Shown one piece after another: positions 32,921 to 42,413 of a stretch of 64,000 nucleotides of DNA. The stretch's first letter is position 1, and every line of letters begins with the position of its first letter. Source of the stretch: Rhizobiales bacterium Y(2018) (GTDB taxonomy: Bacteria > Pseudomonadota > Alphaproteobacteria > Rhizobiales > Aestuariivirgaceae). Below the pieces are notes generated by a model that ran no database searches, was not told the origin of the DNA, and worked only from the letters and a program-made list of their open reading frames with translations. The stretch is from the NCBI GenBank assembly GCA_005502925.1, contig SCPD01000013.1, forward strand, positions 1 to 64,000, read 5' to 3'. The position numbers and the translations under genes are program-made.

Positions 32921-33032
32921 ATCACGATGAATTTGGATCGAATCGATCCAAATTCATAAACGTGATCGATTCTCATATGTTAGCGCGGGATTCTCGCGAA
33001 AAACCGGCATCCACTTTTTCGCATCCCGCGCT
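32920..33032. repeat. double palindromic intergenic element
   Basis: Two adjacent long inverted repeats. First: GATCACG plus a 15-base arm (32927-32941) pairing perfectly with 32943-32957, then CGTGATC (32961-32967). Second: AGCGCGGGAT (32982-32991) and GCGAAAAA (32996-33003) pairing with TTTTTCGC (33015-33022) and ATCCCGCGCT (33023-33032). It lies between convergent genes and may act as bidirectional terminator. Its form is that of the palindromic repeats spread through rhizobial genomes. Confidence 0.75.
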
Positions 33033-34371
33033 AGCTGACATTGTTGCCGCTGACTGTGAGATTTGTCGGCATCGTGACATTGCCGCCGGTAAGTTCGGGC
33101 GTTGCCTCATCGCGATAATTCATCCCGATGATGGCTTTCCGCGATTGTGCGATCATATTACCGGTGATGCCTATTGGACCGGCACCTTGACTGACCGAAG
33201 CGGCGATCGCGAGCGGACATTGCCGCAGGAGATTGCCGGTGACCATGATGTTGCGGGCATAGGCCCCCCAGCCGGCGGAAATGCCGATATCGGAAACCGC
33301 CTCGATCACATTGCTCGTGACGATCGTATCGGCTTCGGCGCCGATGCCTGTGCCGCGTTTTTCGGGATTGGAGCCACCACCAGTAATGTCGCGCACGACA
33401 TTATTGGCGCAGACCGCGAGCCGGCCGCCCTCATCGAAATTGGTAATGGATATTCCGGCCGCTGCCGTCTCGACGATATTGCCCGAGACGACCGCGCCGT
33501 CGAAGGCGAATTCCACGTAGATCGCCGTTTCGCTGAGCCGTGAGCAGGAGTTGTTGACGATCTGGCTGTTGCGCCCGGAATTGTTGCGGATGGCGCTGTA
33601 ACCGCAGTCGCTCACGCGGTTATGGCTCACCAGAACGTTGCCGGCGCGAAACACGACGATGCCGTTGCCGTTCTGGCCAGAGCCGCCATCATCGAAGCGC
33701 ACGCGTTCGATCCGGTTGCCGGTGACGATTGTGCCATCGGAACGCCGCTCGCTGGTCCAGACCTGGATACCATTATTGCCAATGTCACTGACGTGGTTGG
33801 CGCTGATCTCGAGCCCGACCGAATCGAGCGCGAATATGCCGGTCTTGCCGATCTCTGCAATGCGATTCTGTTCGACGCGGCCGGCGCATTGACTGAGCTT
33901 TAGACCGCTGCCGGCGAAAACGCTGAAGTCGCAGCGGGAGATCGAAAGACTGGCGCAGCTGCGCACCGAGACCAGGGCTTCATCTCCGCCTAGAGTTTTG
34001 TCCGATCCTGAGAACCCGACACCCTCGAGGACGGCCAGGCCCGTTTCGATAACGAATATGCCCGTATTCTTCGTCGTGACGAGCATCGTCTGGCCAGGTA
34101 TCCCAAGAATGACCACCGGGCGATCGATCTGAATGTCCGATACCTGATAACGCCCGCCCGGCAACAGCAGAGCCATGCCGCGTTCGGCCGCCTTGGCGAT
34201 GGCCTTACGGAGCACTGCCGATTGATCGCCTTTGCCGTCAGGCTTGAGACCGAGATCGGTCGCGGAGATGAAAGCCTGCGCGGCCACAGCCGGTCCGGAG
34301 GTGGCGGCAGCAGCGCCGACCGCCACGAGCGGGGCTGCTGTGGACATGAAAAGGCGGCGTGAGAAATCCAT
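33031..34371 (-). CDS. Tat-exported parallel beta-helix repeat protein
   Basis: A 446-residue protein of the rhizobial twin-arginine repeat family (TIGR03808-like). The Tat signal is MDFSRRLFMSTAAPLVAVGA with cleavage after AVAA. The mature protein begins like pectate-lyase-type proteins (LGLKPDGKGDQSAVLRKAI, then LLLPGGRYQV) and continues as tandem beta-helix coils marked by N-x-I/V patterns (NRIAEIGKTGIFAL, NHVSDIGNNGIQVW, NRVSDCGYSAIRN). It is probably periplasmic or secreted; the carbohydrate target is unknown. Its stop codon lies within the palindromic element. Confidence 0.87.
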   Translation of the reverse strand: MDFSRRLFMSTAAPLVAVGAAAATSGPAVAAQAFISATDLGLKPDGKGDQSAVLRKAIAKAAERGMALLLPGGRYQVSDIQIDRPVVILGIPGQTMLVTTKNTGIFVIETGLAVLEGVGFSGSDKTLGGDEALVSVRSCASLSISRCDFSVFAGSGLKLSQCAGRVEQNRIAEIGKTGIFALDSVGLEISANHVSDIGNNGIQVWTSERRSDGTIVTGNRIERVRFDDGGSGQNGNGIVVFRAGNVLVSHNRVSDCGYSAIRNNSGRNSQIVNNSCSRLSETAIYVEFAFDGAVVSGNIVETAAAGISITNFDEGGRLAVCANNVVRDITGGGSNPEKRGTGIGAEADTIVTSNVIEAVSDIGISAGWGAYARNIMVTGNLLRQCPLAIAASVSQGAGPIGITGNMIAQSRKAIIGMNYRDEATPELTGGNVTMPTNLTVSGNNVS

Positions 34372-34443
34372 TTATGAAACTCCTCGCTCAAAACCTGCAA
34401 GTCGTATGCCGGTTATCAGCAAGGGCAGAAAAAGGCGACCTGA

Positions 34444-36591
34444 CTATTCCGCCGCCTTTTGCGCGTAACCGAGACGCTCATTGAGCCGGTCCAGCAGCTT
34501 CTGTGCCGCTTCGGGGATCACCGTTCCCGGAGGGAATACGGCGGCAGCGCCGGCCTCCAGCAGGGTGGCCACGTCTTCCGGCGGAATGACGCCCCCGACA
34601 ATGATCATGATATCGGGACGGCCGGCCTTCTCGAGCGCCGCCTTGAGAAGGGGCACATGGGTCAGATGGCCGGCGGTGAGGGACGAGACGCCGACGACAT
34701 GCACGTCGCTCTTGGCCGCGAGATCAGCGACTTCTTCCGGCGTCGAGAACAGGGCGCCCACCTTGACGTCGAAACCCATGTCGCCAAAGGCCGAAGCGAT
34801 GACTTTCTGACCCCGATCATGACCGTCCTGACCGATCTTGGCGACCAGAATGCGCGGCGGCCGTCCGTCGGTCTCACGGAAAGCCTCGACCGAGCGGCGG
34901 GCGGCCTCGAGCTTTGGATTGTTCTTGGCGGCCGCTTCATAGATGCCTTTGACGGCGCGGCTCTCGGCGGCATGCCGGCTCCAGGCCTTTTCAAGCGCGA
35001 GCGATATCTCGCCGACCGTTGCCTTGGCGCGCGCCGCATCGACGGCTGCGGCGAGGAGATTGCCGACGCCGCTTATGGCGACGAAACTCAACTGTTCAAG
35101 GGCGGCCTGGCAGGCGCGTTCGTCGCGCTCGGCCTTGAGGCGCGTGAGCTTTTCGATCTGCCGGGCTCTGACCGCTGAATTGTCGACCTTCAGGATATCG
35201 ATCTCCGCGTCGGTGCCGTGGATATACTTGTTCACACCAACCACGGTCTGCTCGCCCGTATCGATGCGGGCCTGGGTGCGGGTCGCCGCCTCCTCGATGC
35301 GCAGTTTCGGGATTCCGGCTTCGATGGCTTTCGCCATGCCGCCCATGGCCTCGACTTCCTCGATATGGCGCCAGGCCTTGGCGGCGAGGTCGCCAGTGAG
35401 GCGTTCGACGAAGTAGCTGCCGCCCCACGGATCGATGACGCGGCAGGTGCCGGCTTCCTGCTGGAGAAAGAGCTGCGTATTACGCGCGATGCGGGCGGAG
35501 AAGTCGGTCGGCAGCGCCAGCGCCTCGTCGAGCGAGTTGGTATGAAGCGACTGGGTGCCGCCCTGCGTCGCCGCCATCGCCTCGATACCGGTGCGCACCA
35601 CATTGTTGAAGACGTCCTGGGCGGCGAGGCTCCAGCCCGATGTCTGGCAATGGGTGCGCAACGACAGCGAGCGCTCGTCTTTCGGATCGAACTGCTTGAT
35701 GAGCTTGGCCCACAGCATGCGGGCGGCGCGCATTTTCGCCACTTCCATGAAGAAGTTCATGCCGATCGCCCAGAAGAAGGAAAGGCGCGGCGCGAAGCGG
35801 TCGATATCGAGGCCGGCGGCGATGCCGGCGCGTACATAATCAAGGCCGTCGGCGAGCGTATATGCAAGCTCGAGATCGGCCGTCGCTCCCGCCTCCTGCA
35901 TATGATAGCCGGAGATCGAGATCGAGTTGAATTTTGGCATCTTCTCGCTGGCATAGGCGAAGATGTCGGAAACGATGCGCATCGATTGCTTGGGCGGATA
36001 GATATAGGTGTTCCGCACCATGAATTCCTTGAGGATGTCGTTCTGGATCGTGCCCGAGAGCTTCTCCGACGGAACGCCCTGCTCTTCGCCCGCCACGATA
36101 TAGAGCGCCATGATCGGCAGCACGGCGCCGTTCATCGTCATTGACACGCTCATCTTGTCGAGCGGGATGCCGTCGAAAAGCATGCGCATGTCGAGAATTG
36201 AATCGATCGCGACACCGGCCATGCCGACATCGCCGGCGACACGCGGATGATCTGAATCATAGCCGCGATGGGTCGCGAGATCGAAGGCGATCGACAGGCC
36301 CATTTGTCCTGCCGCCAGGTTTCGGCGGTAGAAGGCATTGGAATCCTCCGCCGTGGAGAAGCCGGCATATTGCCGGATCGTCCAGGGCTGGGTGACATAC
36401 ATGGTCGGATAGGGGCCGCGCAGATAAGGCGGAATGCCGGGCCAGGTATGGAGGAAGTCGAGGCCGGCGACATCGACCGCATCATAGGCCGATTTGACCG
36501 GAAGTCCTTCCGGCGTCTGCCAGACGGAAGGCTTCGTCGTCGAAGACGACGGGGCGAACGCGATCTTGCTGAAATCCGGGATGCGGCTCAT
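34444..36591 (-). CDS. mutB: methylmalonyl-CoA mutase, large (alpha) subunit
   Basis: A 715-residue B12-dependent enzyme converting (R)-methylmalonyl-CoA to succinyl-CoA. The N-terminal TIM barrel has the family signature [19 protein letters not shown] and [16 protein letters not shown]. The C-terminal B12 domain carries [11 protein letters not shown] (DxHxxG, base-off cobalamin ligand), [10 protein letters not shown] and [11 protein letters not shown]. It overlaps the small subunit gene by four bases. With that partner it would complete propionate, odd-chain fatty acid and branched-chain amino acid catabolism. Confidence 0.97.
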   Translation of the reverse strand: MSRIPDFSKIAFAPSSSTTKPSVWQTPEGLPVKSAYDAVDVAGLDFLHTWPGIPPYLRGPYPTMYVTQPWTIRQYAGFSTAEDSNAFYRRNLAAGQMGLSIAFDLATHRGYDSDHPRVAGDVGMAGVAIDSILDMRMLFDGIPLDKMSVSMTMNGAVLPIMALYIVAGEEQGVPSEKLSGTIQNDILKEFMVRNTYIYPPKQSMRIVSDIFAYASEKMPKFNSISISGYHMQEAGATADLELAYTLADGLDYVRAGIAAGLDIDRFAPRLSFFWAIGMNFFMEVAKMRAARMLWAKLIKQFDPKDERSLSLRTHCQTSGWSLAAQDVFNNVVRTGIEAMAATQGGTQSLHTNSLDEALALPTDFSARIARNTQLFLQQEAGTCRVIDPWGGSYFVERLTGDLAAKAWRHIEEVEAMGGMAKAIEAGIPKLRIEEAATRTQARIDTGEQTVVGVNKYIHGTDAEIDILKVDNSAVRARQIEKLTRLKAERDERACQAALEQLSFVAISGVGNLLAAAVDAARAKATVGEISLALEKAWSRHAAESRAVKGIYEAAAKNNPKLEAARRSVEAFRETDGRPPRILVAKIGQDGHDRGQKVIASAFGDMGFDVKVGALFSTPEEVADLAAKSDVHVVGVSSLTAGHLTHVPLLKAALEKAGRPDIMIIVGGVIPPEDVATLLEAGAAAVFPPGTVIPEAAQKLLDRLNERLGYAQKAAE

Positions 36592-38006
36592 GCGGCAGCT
36601 CCCGCGGCTTCGAAATTTTCGGCGAAACGGATGGCCGCGAGCGGGCCTTTCGCCATGGCGCGGCGCGGCACATCTTCGATAGATGGTGCCGCCTCCTTCG
36701 GTGATCTGTAGGCGGTCACGCCGATGATGGTTTCCGCCTTGCTCTCGATGCGGGCGAGGCGCTCCTGGCGCTTCACGGCGATCTGTTCGGCGACATGGCC
36801 GTTGGCGACCGCGGCGACAATTCCGCCTTGCTTCTCGATTTCCTGGAACAGATTCCAGGCCTTGTCACACAGGCTCGCGGTCAGGTGCTCGATATAACCA
36901 GAGCCTGATGCGGGATCGCTGACCCGCCAGAGCTGCGACTCTTCCTGCAGCACCGTCTGCGTATTGCGCGCGATGCGGCGGGCGAATTCGTCCGGCAGAC
37001 CCTGCGCCAGCGAGAAGGGGAGCACGGTGATCCGGTCGGCGCCGCCCAGTGCCGCGGCGAAGACCGCTGCCGTGATACGCAAGATGTTGGTATGTGGATC
37101 GCGTGCCGCCATCATACGCCATGAGGTTTCAGCCTGGACGGTAATTGTATCCGTCGCCAACCCCGATGCTGACAAAACACGCGCCCACAACAGGCGCGCG
37201 GCACGAAATTTCGCCAACGTGACGAACATATCCTGACCGGCGGAGAGAGTGAGCGCCACGGCGCGCTTCAAGTGAGCGTCACCGAGTTGGTCCAAAGCCC
37301 GCAGATAGGCGACGCCGCTCGCCAGCATGAAGGCGAGCTCCTGCGCGCTGCTCGCACCGGCGTCGTGCCAGACGACGCCCGAAGCTTCGGCGAAAGGCCC
37401 GGCGAAATGCTGTGCGTGCAAGGCCGCCGCCGACTGCCGCATGCCACTCGCGAAATCCGGATCGATCTTGCCGTGAAGGGCGCCATTGCCGATCGGGTCG
37501 AGGCCGAAACTGAGGCTGAGCCTTTCGGGGGCGACAGGCTGAGTGGCGATCCATTGCGCCAAGGCAGCCGCAGCGACATCGCCTTGCCGCCCCGCTTCGA
37601 GGCGCAGATCGATCGCGTCGACACGGATGCCGTTCAGAAGCCGCGCGATGGTCTTGCGATCAGGCGCCTCGAGGCCAAAGCCGCGAGCGCCCGGCGCATC
37701 GGCGAAGACGAGGTGAAGCCCGGTCGCGCCGTGATTGAGGTCGTCAAGCACCTGCGCGTTGGCCTTCGCAGCGTCGGGATGGTCGGCGCGCTGCATCACC
37801 GCCCACGGCGTCTGCTCAGCACGGCGGACGGCGGTGCTTTCTCTATCCGCATAGAGCGGCGCGACGGCAATGCCATCCATGGTGTGAGAGAACAAGCGTT
37901 TCTCGAAATCGGTACCTTTGAGTACCGCATCGACGCGCTTGCGCCAGGCGCTTTCGCTGGCAGCCGGGAATTCCGACGCGAGTATCAATGACCCTGCGTT
38001 AGACAT
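36588..38006 (-). CDS. mutA: methylmalonyl-CoA mutase, small (beta) subunit
   Basis: A 472-residue homologue of the catalytic subunit that has lost the C-terminal cobalamin domain (it ends [16 protein letters not shown], with no DxHxxG). Motifs of the barrel persist: [34 protein letters not shown] and a [20 protein letters not shown] segment parallel to the large subunit. It forms the heterodimer and stabilises the large subunit. The ATG at 38006 overlaps the upstream DUF2780-like gene by eight bases, and the next gene overlaps its stop. Confidence 0.92.
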   Translation of the reverse strand: MSNAGSLILASEFPAASESAWRKRVDAVLKGTDFEKRLFSHTMDGIAVAPLYADRESTAVRRAEQTPWAVMQRADHPDAAKANAQVLDDLNHGATGLHLVFADAPGARGFGLEAPDRKTIARLLNGIRVDAIDLRLEAGRQGDVAAAALAQWIATQPVAPERLSLSFGLDPIGNGALHGKIDPDFASGMRQSAAALHAQHFAGPFAEASGVVWHDAGASSAQELAFMLASGVAYLRALDQLGDAHLKRAVALTLSAGQDMFVTLAKFRAARLLWARVLSASGLATDTITVQAETSWRMMAARDPHTNILRITAAVFAAALGGADRITVLPFSLAQGLPDEFARRIARNTQTVLQEESQLWRVSDPASGSGYIEHLTASLCDKAWNLFQEIEKQGGIVAAVANGHVAEQIAVKRQERLARIESKAETIIGVTAYRSPKEAAPSIEDVPRRAMAKGPLAAIRFAENFEAAGAAA

Positions 38007-38388
38007 AGCTGCCGAGACCCGGAATTGAGCCCGCCACCTGCTTGACGAGATCCTCACCCGCGACTTCTTTGGCGTAGCTGAGTGTTTCGCTGCCGAGCTG
38101 TTTGATCTGCTCCATATTGAGGCCGGCCGCCTGCAATTTGGTGATCGCCGCCAGGGGACCGCCCATCAGTCCGCCGCCCAGCATGCCGAGAAGCCCGCCG
38201 CCGCGGGCGCCGTCGCCGCCATGCGTCCGGGCCAGTTCCTCGGCGCCCGGCAGCTTCGCGAACAGCTCACCGACCTTCTGCTGATTCCCTTGGGATTTGA
38301 CCAGCGTCAGCATTATCCCCAACGCCTTCTCGGCGCGTTTGGGATCGAGTCCCGTTTTGGTCACAATTCGGGCAATCAGCTCCTGCAT
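37999..38388 (-). CDS. DUF2780-like small protein
   Basis: A 129-residue protein beginning MQELIARIVTKTGLDPKRAE, a helical domain with KALGIMLTLVKSQGNQQKV. A Gly/Leu-rich middle follows (GGGLLGMLGGGLMGGP) and then a second helical pair (ITKLQAAGLNMEQIKQLGSE and YAKEVAGEDLVKQVAGSIPG). The layout matches small DUF2780/DUF2267-type proteins of unknown role. Its end overlaps mutA, so it is likely cotranscribed. The start was chosen from the protein pattern and GGAG upstream; a longer in-frame extension is antisense to the ATPase gene. Confidence 0.75.
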   Translation of the reverse strand: MQELIARIVTKTGLDPKRAEKALGIMLTLVKSQGNQQKVGELFAKLPGAEELARTHGGDGARGGGLLGMLGGGLMGGPLAAITKLQAAGLNMEQIKQLGSETLSYAKEVAGEDLVKQVAGSIPGLGSYV

Positions 38389-38472
38389 GAGCGGGCTCCG
38401 GCGTGTTTGAACTCGCCCGCTTTTTATAGCAGATTGGCGCTCTTGCAAGGACCACAAGGGAACTGACGGACT

Positions 38473-39945
38473 ATGGCTGAAAATACGATCTTTCTGGGCA
38501 AGGCGGATAAGCGCGAAGACCTCTTCCTGCCCATGGCCAACCGTCACGGCCTCGTGACCGGCGCCACTGGCACTGGCAAGACCGTCACCTTGCAGATCAT
38601 GGCCGAGGGCTTCTGCAAGGCGGGTGTTCCCGTCTTCGCCGCCGATGTGAAGGGCGATCTCTCCGGCATCTCGCAGGAAGGCACGCCGCAGGATTTTCTC
38701 CTCGAGCGCGCCAGGAAGGTCGGTTTCGAGGATTACGGCTTCGAGGCGACGCCGACCATTTTCTGGGATCTGTTCGGCGAGCAGGGCCATCCGATCCGTA
38801 CCACGGTTTCGGAAATGGGCCCACTGCTGCTGTCGCGCCTGATGGGCCTCACCGACGCGCAGGAGGGCGCTCTCAACATCGCCTTCAAGATCGCTGACGA
38901 GGAAGGCCTGGCTCTCCTCGACCTCAAGGACCTGCGCGCGCTTCTCTCCGACCTCGCCGATCGCGGCAAGGAATTGCGCACCGATTATGGCAATCTCAAT
39001 GCCATGACCATCGGCTCGATCCAGCGCCGTCTGGTGGTGATCGAGGAGCAGGGCGGTGACAAGTTCTTCGGCGAGCCGGCGCTCGACATCAAGGACTTGA
39101 TGCGGACGACGCGCGACGGTCGCGGCTACATGAATGTCCTCGCCGCCGACAAGCTGATGTCCTCGCCGCAGCTCTATGCCACTTTCCTGCTCTGGCTGCT
39201 GTCCGAGCTGTTCGAAGAGCTTCCCGAAGTGGGCGATCCTGACAAGCCGAAGCTCGTCTTCTTCTTTGACGAGGCGCATCTGCTCTTCACCGATGCGCCG
39301 GCCGGCCTGTTGCAGAAGATCGAGCAGACGGTGAAGCTCATCCGCTCCAAGGGGGTCGGCGTCTATTTCGTGACCCAGAATCCGCTCGATGTGCCGGAGA
39401 GCGTGCTGGCTCAAATGGGCAATCGCGTCCAGCATGCGCTGCGCGCTTATACGCCGCGCGAGCAGAAGGCAGTGAAGACGGCGGCCGACACTTTCCGCCC
39501 CAACCCCAAATTCAAGACCGACAAGGCCATCACTGAGCTCGGCAAGGGCGAGGCGCTGGTTTCGGTGCTTGATCTGAAGGGCGTGCCGACGATGGTCGAA
39601 CGCACCATGATCCGGCCGCCCGAGAGCCGCATGGGACCGATCACGCCCCAGGAGCGTGACAAGCTCATCAAGTCGTCGCCGGTCTATGGCCAGTATGACG
39701 AGGCAGTCGACCGTGAATCGGCCTACGAGAAGCTGGTTCAGCGCGCCGGCGAGCGGGCGGAGGCGCAGGAAAAGGCGGCGGCCGACAAGCAGGCGGCGCG
39801 CGAAGCACGCGCGGCGCCACGCCAGCGCGAGTCCGCCACCGACCGTTTCGTCAAGAACGTCGCCGGCAGCGTCGGCCGCCAGGTCGGCTCCATGGTGGTC
39901 CGTTCCCTGGTGCGCGGCATTCTCGGCGGTTTCTCGCGGAGATGA
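38473..39945 (+). CDS. HerA-like ATPase (DUF853 family)
   Basis: A 490-residue P-loop ATPase of the HerA/FtsK superfamily. Walker A is [14 protein letters not shown] (about residues 28-41) and Walker [14 protein letters not shown]. The arginine-finger-like region is RNRVQ-type [15 protein letters not shown]. The C-terminal tail is a Glu/Ala/Arg coiled coil ending in a Gly/Arg-rich [15 protein letters not shown]. The YjgR-like family is widespread, with a presumed DNA or protein pumping role and no established substrate. It is divergent from the mutase operon. Confidence 0.9.
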   Translation: MAENTIFLGKADKREDLFLPMANRHGLVTGATGTGKTVTLQIMAEGFCKAGVPVFAADVKGDLSGISQEGTPQDFLLERARKVGFEDYGFEATPTIFWDLFGEQGHPIRTTVSEMGPLLLSRLMGLTDAQEGALNIAFKIADEEGLALLDLKDLRALLSDLADRGKELRTDYGNLNAMTIGSIQRRLVVIEEQGGDKFFGEPALDIKDLMRTTRDGRGYMNVLAADKLMSSPQLYATFLLWLLSELFEELPEVGDPDKPKLVFFFDEAHLLFTDAPAGLLQKIEQTVKLIRSKGVGVYFVTQNPLDVPESVLAQMGNRVQHALRAYTPREQKAVKTAADTFRPNPKFKTDKAITELGKGEALVSVLDLKGVPTMVERTMIRPPESRMGPITPQERDKLIKSSPVYGQYDEAVDRESAYEKLVQRAGERAEAQEKAAADKQAAREARAAPRQRESATDRFVKNVAGSVGRQVGSMVVRSLVRGILGGFSRR

Positions 39946-39957
39946 GATTTCCCTGCT

Positions 39958-39984
39958 CCCGGCCTTTCTCTTGGAGAGGCCGGG
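39958..39984. terminator. hairpin between convergent genes
   Basis: CCCGGCCT plus CTC pairs with GAGAGGCCGGG around 39958-39984 with a two-base bulge. The hairpin sits between the stops of the convergent ATPase and GST genes. No T tract follows on either strand, so function is inferred from position. Confidence 0.45.
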
Positions 39985-39996
39985 GCGGAGGACTGC

Positions 39997-40695
39997 TCAG
40001 ATCTCGCTCAGTGCCTGCTCGAGGCTGACATGGCCGGCAAAGCCGCCGGCGCCCTTCACATCCTCGCCGCGCTCGATCGCATGGGCGAACTTCACCGCAG
40101 GATCGTTCTCGAGCCGCTCGAACAAGGTCTGCACGCCCGGATAGTCCTTGCGGTCGACCACATTGTGGTACTTCGTCCAGCGCGCAATGCCGATGAAGTA
40201 GGCGTCCGCCAGCGTGCGCTGATCGCCCGCAAGCCACGGGTTCTTGCCCAGCATCTTTTCGAGTTCGCGATGCGCCTTGGCGACATTGGCGGCGCCATAG
40301 TTTCGCAGCACCTGCTTCTCATCGGGCTTAAGCGTGTCGTGCTCCAGCGTGTACCAGAGCGGGCTGAAGGCGTTGAAGAAGCTGGTATTGAGATAAGCGA
40401 GCCGCTGGTTCAGGCGGTCGAAATCGGCAGTGCCCTGCTTGAAGCCGATTCCTTTCGCGATGCTGCGGGCGCCCAGATGGTTCATGATCGCTAGGCTTTC
40501 GCTGACGATATTTCCATCGCTGGTCTTGAGAGATGGTGTCTCGCCGACCGGGTTGATGCGGCGGAACGCCTCGCTCTGCACGACTTCCGGCATCTGGATG
40601 CGGCTGAGGCGATAGGGCTCGCCCAGCCATTCGAGAGCGACGATCGAGCCGAAGGAGCAGCCGGAGGGAATGCCGTAGAAGAGGATCGGTGTCAT
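39997..40695 (-). CDS. glutathione S-transferase family protein
   Basis: A 232-residue protein with an N-terminal thioredoxin-like domain (LFYGIPSGCSFGSIVALEWL with Ser/Cys active-site candidates, INPVGETPSLKTSDGNIVSE with the cis-Pro and ES glutathione contacts) and a C-terminal helical domain (NPWLAGDQRTLADAYFIGIA, the N-capping box). It would conjugate or reduce with glutathione in the cytosol. It is divergent from a LysR gene that probably regulates it. Confidence 0.88.
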   Translation of the reverse strand: MTPILFYGIPSGCSFGSIVALEWLGEPYRLSRIQMPEVVQSEAFRRINPVGETPSLKTSDGNIVSESLAIMNHLGARSIAKGIGFKQGTADFDRLNQRLAYLNTSFFNAFSPLWYTLEHDTLKPDEKQVLRNYGAANVAKAHRELEKMLGKNPWLAGDQRTLADAYFIGIARWTKYHNVVDRKDYPGVQTLFERLENDPAVKFAHAIERGEDVKGAGGFAGHVSLEQALSEI

Positions 40696-40732
40696 GGATG
40701 GTCTCCTGTGTTGACACCGATGATATAAATTC

Positions 40733-40778
40733 GTGGACTTATATGCTGTAGACGCCAAGTTTGCGTTTTAAAGTCCAC
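40733..40778. promoter_or_regulatory. inverted repeat in the GST/LysR divergent promoter
   Basis: GTGGACTT (40733-40740) is repeated inverted as AAGTCCAC (40771-40778), arms 38 bases apart centre to centre and both flanked by AT-rich ATAT sequence. The pair fits recognition and activation sites for the LysR protein encoded at 40797. Confidence 0.6.
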
Positions 40779-40796
40779 AAATATAGACTATGAGAC

Positions 40797-41678
40797 ATGT
40801 ATAACCTCAACGATCTCATTTTCTTCGTGCAGGCTGTGGAGGCCGGCAGCTTTGCTGCGGCAGGGCGCAGACTCGGCCAACCCAAATCGACCGTGAGCAA
40901 GCGAGTGGCTGAACTCGAGGCGGCCTTGGGCGTGCGCCTCATCCACCGCACCTCCCGCCAATTTGCCCTCACCGAGATGGGACGCGATGTCTATGACCAT
41001 GCCCGCGCCGCGGTCATTGAAGCGGAAGCCGCCGAGACGATCGTCCGCCGCCGCCAGGCCGAGCCTTCCGGCACGGTCAGGATCACCACCTCGGTGCCGA
41101 CTGCCCAGTTTCATCTGGCCGACCGGTTGCACGAGCTGGCGCGTTCCTTCCCCAAGCTCAGCCTCGAGCTCCATGTCACCGACCGCTTCATCGATCTTGT
41201 CCAGGAAGGTTTCGACATCGCGCTGCGCAGCCATTTCGCGCCATTGCCGGATTCGGGCCTGATGCAGCGCCGCGTCGCCTCAGAGTCGATCATCCTCGTC
41301 GCGGCGCCCGATTATCTGGAAGCGCGCGGCGAGCCTTCCGAGGCTGAAGCACTGAAGGAGCATGATGGCCTCATCGTCTCGGCCACCGCGCGCAGCTGGC
41401 GTCTGGAAGACAAGGACGGGCATTTGGAAGAGGTCGAGCCCAGGCTGCGTTTTACCGCCGACGAGTCGGTCGTCCTCATGAAGTCGGCAATTGCCGGGCT
41501 GGGTGTCGCCTGCCTCCCCGCAAGCATCGTTGCCGTGGCGCTGAAACAGGGAACGCTTAGGCACGTGCTGCCGGACTGGACGGCCGGCAGTGTCACCACC
41601 ACGCTCTTGACGCCGCATCGCCGTGGCCAGTTGCCCGCCGTCCGCGCCGTAATCGAGTTTCTGTCACTGAAGCAATAG
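40797..41678 (+). CDS. LysR-family transcriptional regulator
   Basis: A 293-residue regulator. The winged HTH is at the N-terminus (FVQAVEAGSFAAAGRRLGQP, STVSKRVAELEAALGVRL, HRTSRQFALTEMG). A linker helix and a two-lobed effector domain follow (GTVRITTSVPTAQFHL; GFDIALRSHF; ILVAAPDYLEARGEP). Members usually activate a divergent gene, here the GST. The effector is unknown. Confidence 0.92.
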   Translation: MYNLNDLIFFVQAVEAGSFAAAGRRLGQPKSTVSKRVAELEAALGVRLIHRTSRQFALTEMGRDVYDHARAAVIEAEAAETIVRRRQAEPSGTVRITTSVPTAQFHLADRLHELARSFPKLSLELHVTDRFIDLVQEGFDIALRSHFAPLPDSGLMQRRVASESIILVAAPDYLEARGEPSEAEALKEHDGLIVSATARSWRLEDKDGHLEEVEPRLRFTADESVVLMKSAIAGLGVACLPASIVAVALKQGTLRHVLPDWTAGSVTTTLLTPHRRGQLPAVRAVIEFLSLKQ

Positions 41679-41709
41679 AGCATCGGACCGCACGGTGCGA
41701 ACCGAGGGA

Positions 41710-42336
41710 TCAGGATCCGGCTTCGCTGCGACGAGGAAATGTCTGAGCCGCTGAAATTACAAGATAGTACTCGGCGGGGCGGGCCGTCCGGTTCTCGACC
41801 CAGTGCTCCACATCCGCCTCGAAATACAGCGTATCGCCTTCTTCCAGGACGGTCTCAATTTTGTCCACGCCGACGACGATGCGTCCTCGTGAGGCCAATA
41901 CGTGTTTGGTCACGCCCGTGGGATAGGGCGGCAACTTGCCGGTCGATGCCTTGGCGGGTAGGTGATGCAAGACGACTTCGACAGGTATCCCGGCTATGAG
42001 AGGCGAAAGAAGGTGGCGTTCGAACCCGGTTTCAGCATCCCGAAACACCTGCCGCTGCTCCTTGCGCACCAGCGCGAAGGCGCGCCGCGTCGTTCCTTCA
42101 TCGCCCACCAGGGCCGAAAACGAGGTCTCAAGCGCATGCGCGATGCGTTTCGCCACGCCGATGGTCGGGCTCTTTTCGCCGCGCTCGACCTTGGAGAGCA
42201 TGGCCCTGCTGACGCCTGAGAGTTTCGCGACTTGCTCCAATGTCAGATCGGCTTGCTCGCGCAGGAGGCGGACCCGGTCACCGAAAGCGCTGCCTGCCGG
42301 ATCTTGCCTGCCCGTTTTCTTCGCCGACCGTGCCAT
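41710..42336 (-). CDS. XRE-cupin transcriptional regulator
   Basis: A 208-residue protein: residues about 18-75 are a lambda-repressor-like HTH (LREQADLTLEQVAKLSGVSR, AMLSKVERGEKSPTIGVAKR). The C-terminal part is a cupin barrel (PTGVTKHVLASRGRIVVGVD, then EEGDTLYFEADVEHWVENR). Such sensors bind a small molecule in the cupin and regulate nearby metabolic genes, so the aminotransferase and MBL genes upstream are plausible targets. Confidence 0.88.
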   Translation of the reverse strand: MARSAKKTGRQDPAGSAFGDRVRLLREQADLTLEQVAKLSGVSRAMLSKVERGEKSPTIGVAKRIAHALETSFSALVGDEGTTRRAFALVRKEQRQVFRDAETGFERHLLSPLIAGIPVEVVLHHLPAKASTGKLPPYPTGVTKHVLASRGRIVVGVDKIETVLEEGDTLYFEADVEHWVENRTARPAEYYLVISAAQTFPRRSEAGS

Positions 42337-42413
42337 TCCGAATCGCTTTCCAGCCTTCTCGTATCGTCACCTCCACCTTAAGCAGGGGCGCGTCCCATGT
42401 CACATCCCCTGGA

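Noticed and set aside
35218-36144. 308-codon rightward frame within the mutase large subunit
   Set aside because: Arg/Glu/His-rich antisense; the methylmalonyl-CoA mutase reading is unambiguous.
38389-39435. Long in-frame 5' extension of the DUF2780-like gene
   Set aside because: It is antisense to the HerA-like ATPase and has artefact composition. Only the last 129 codons look like protein and have a plausible start.
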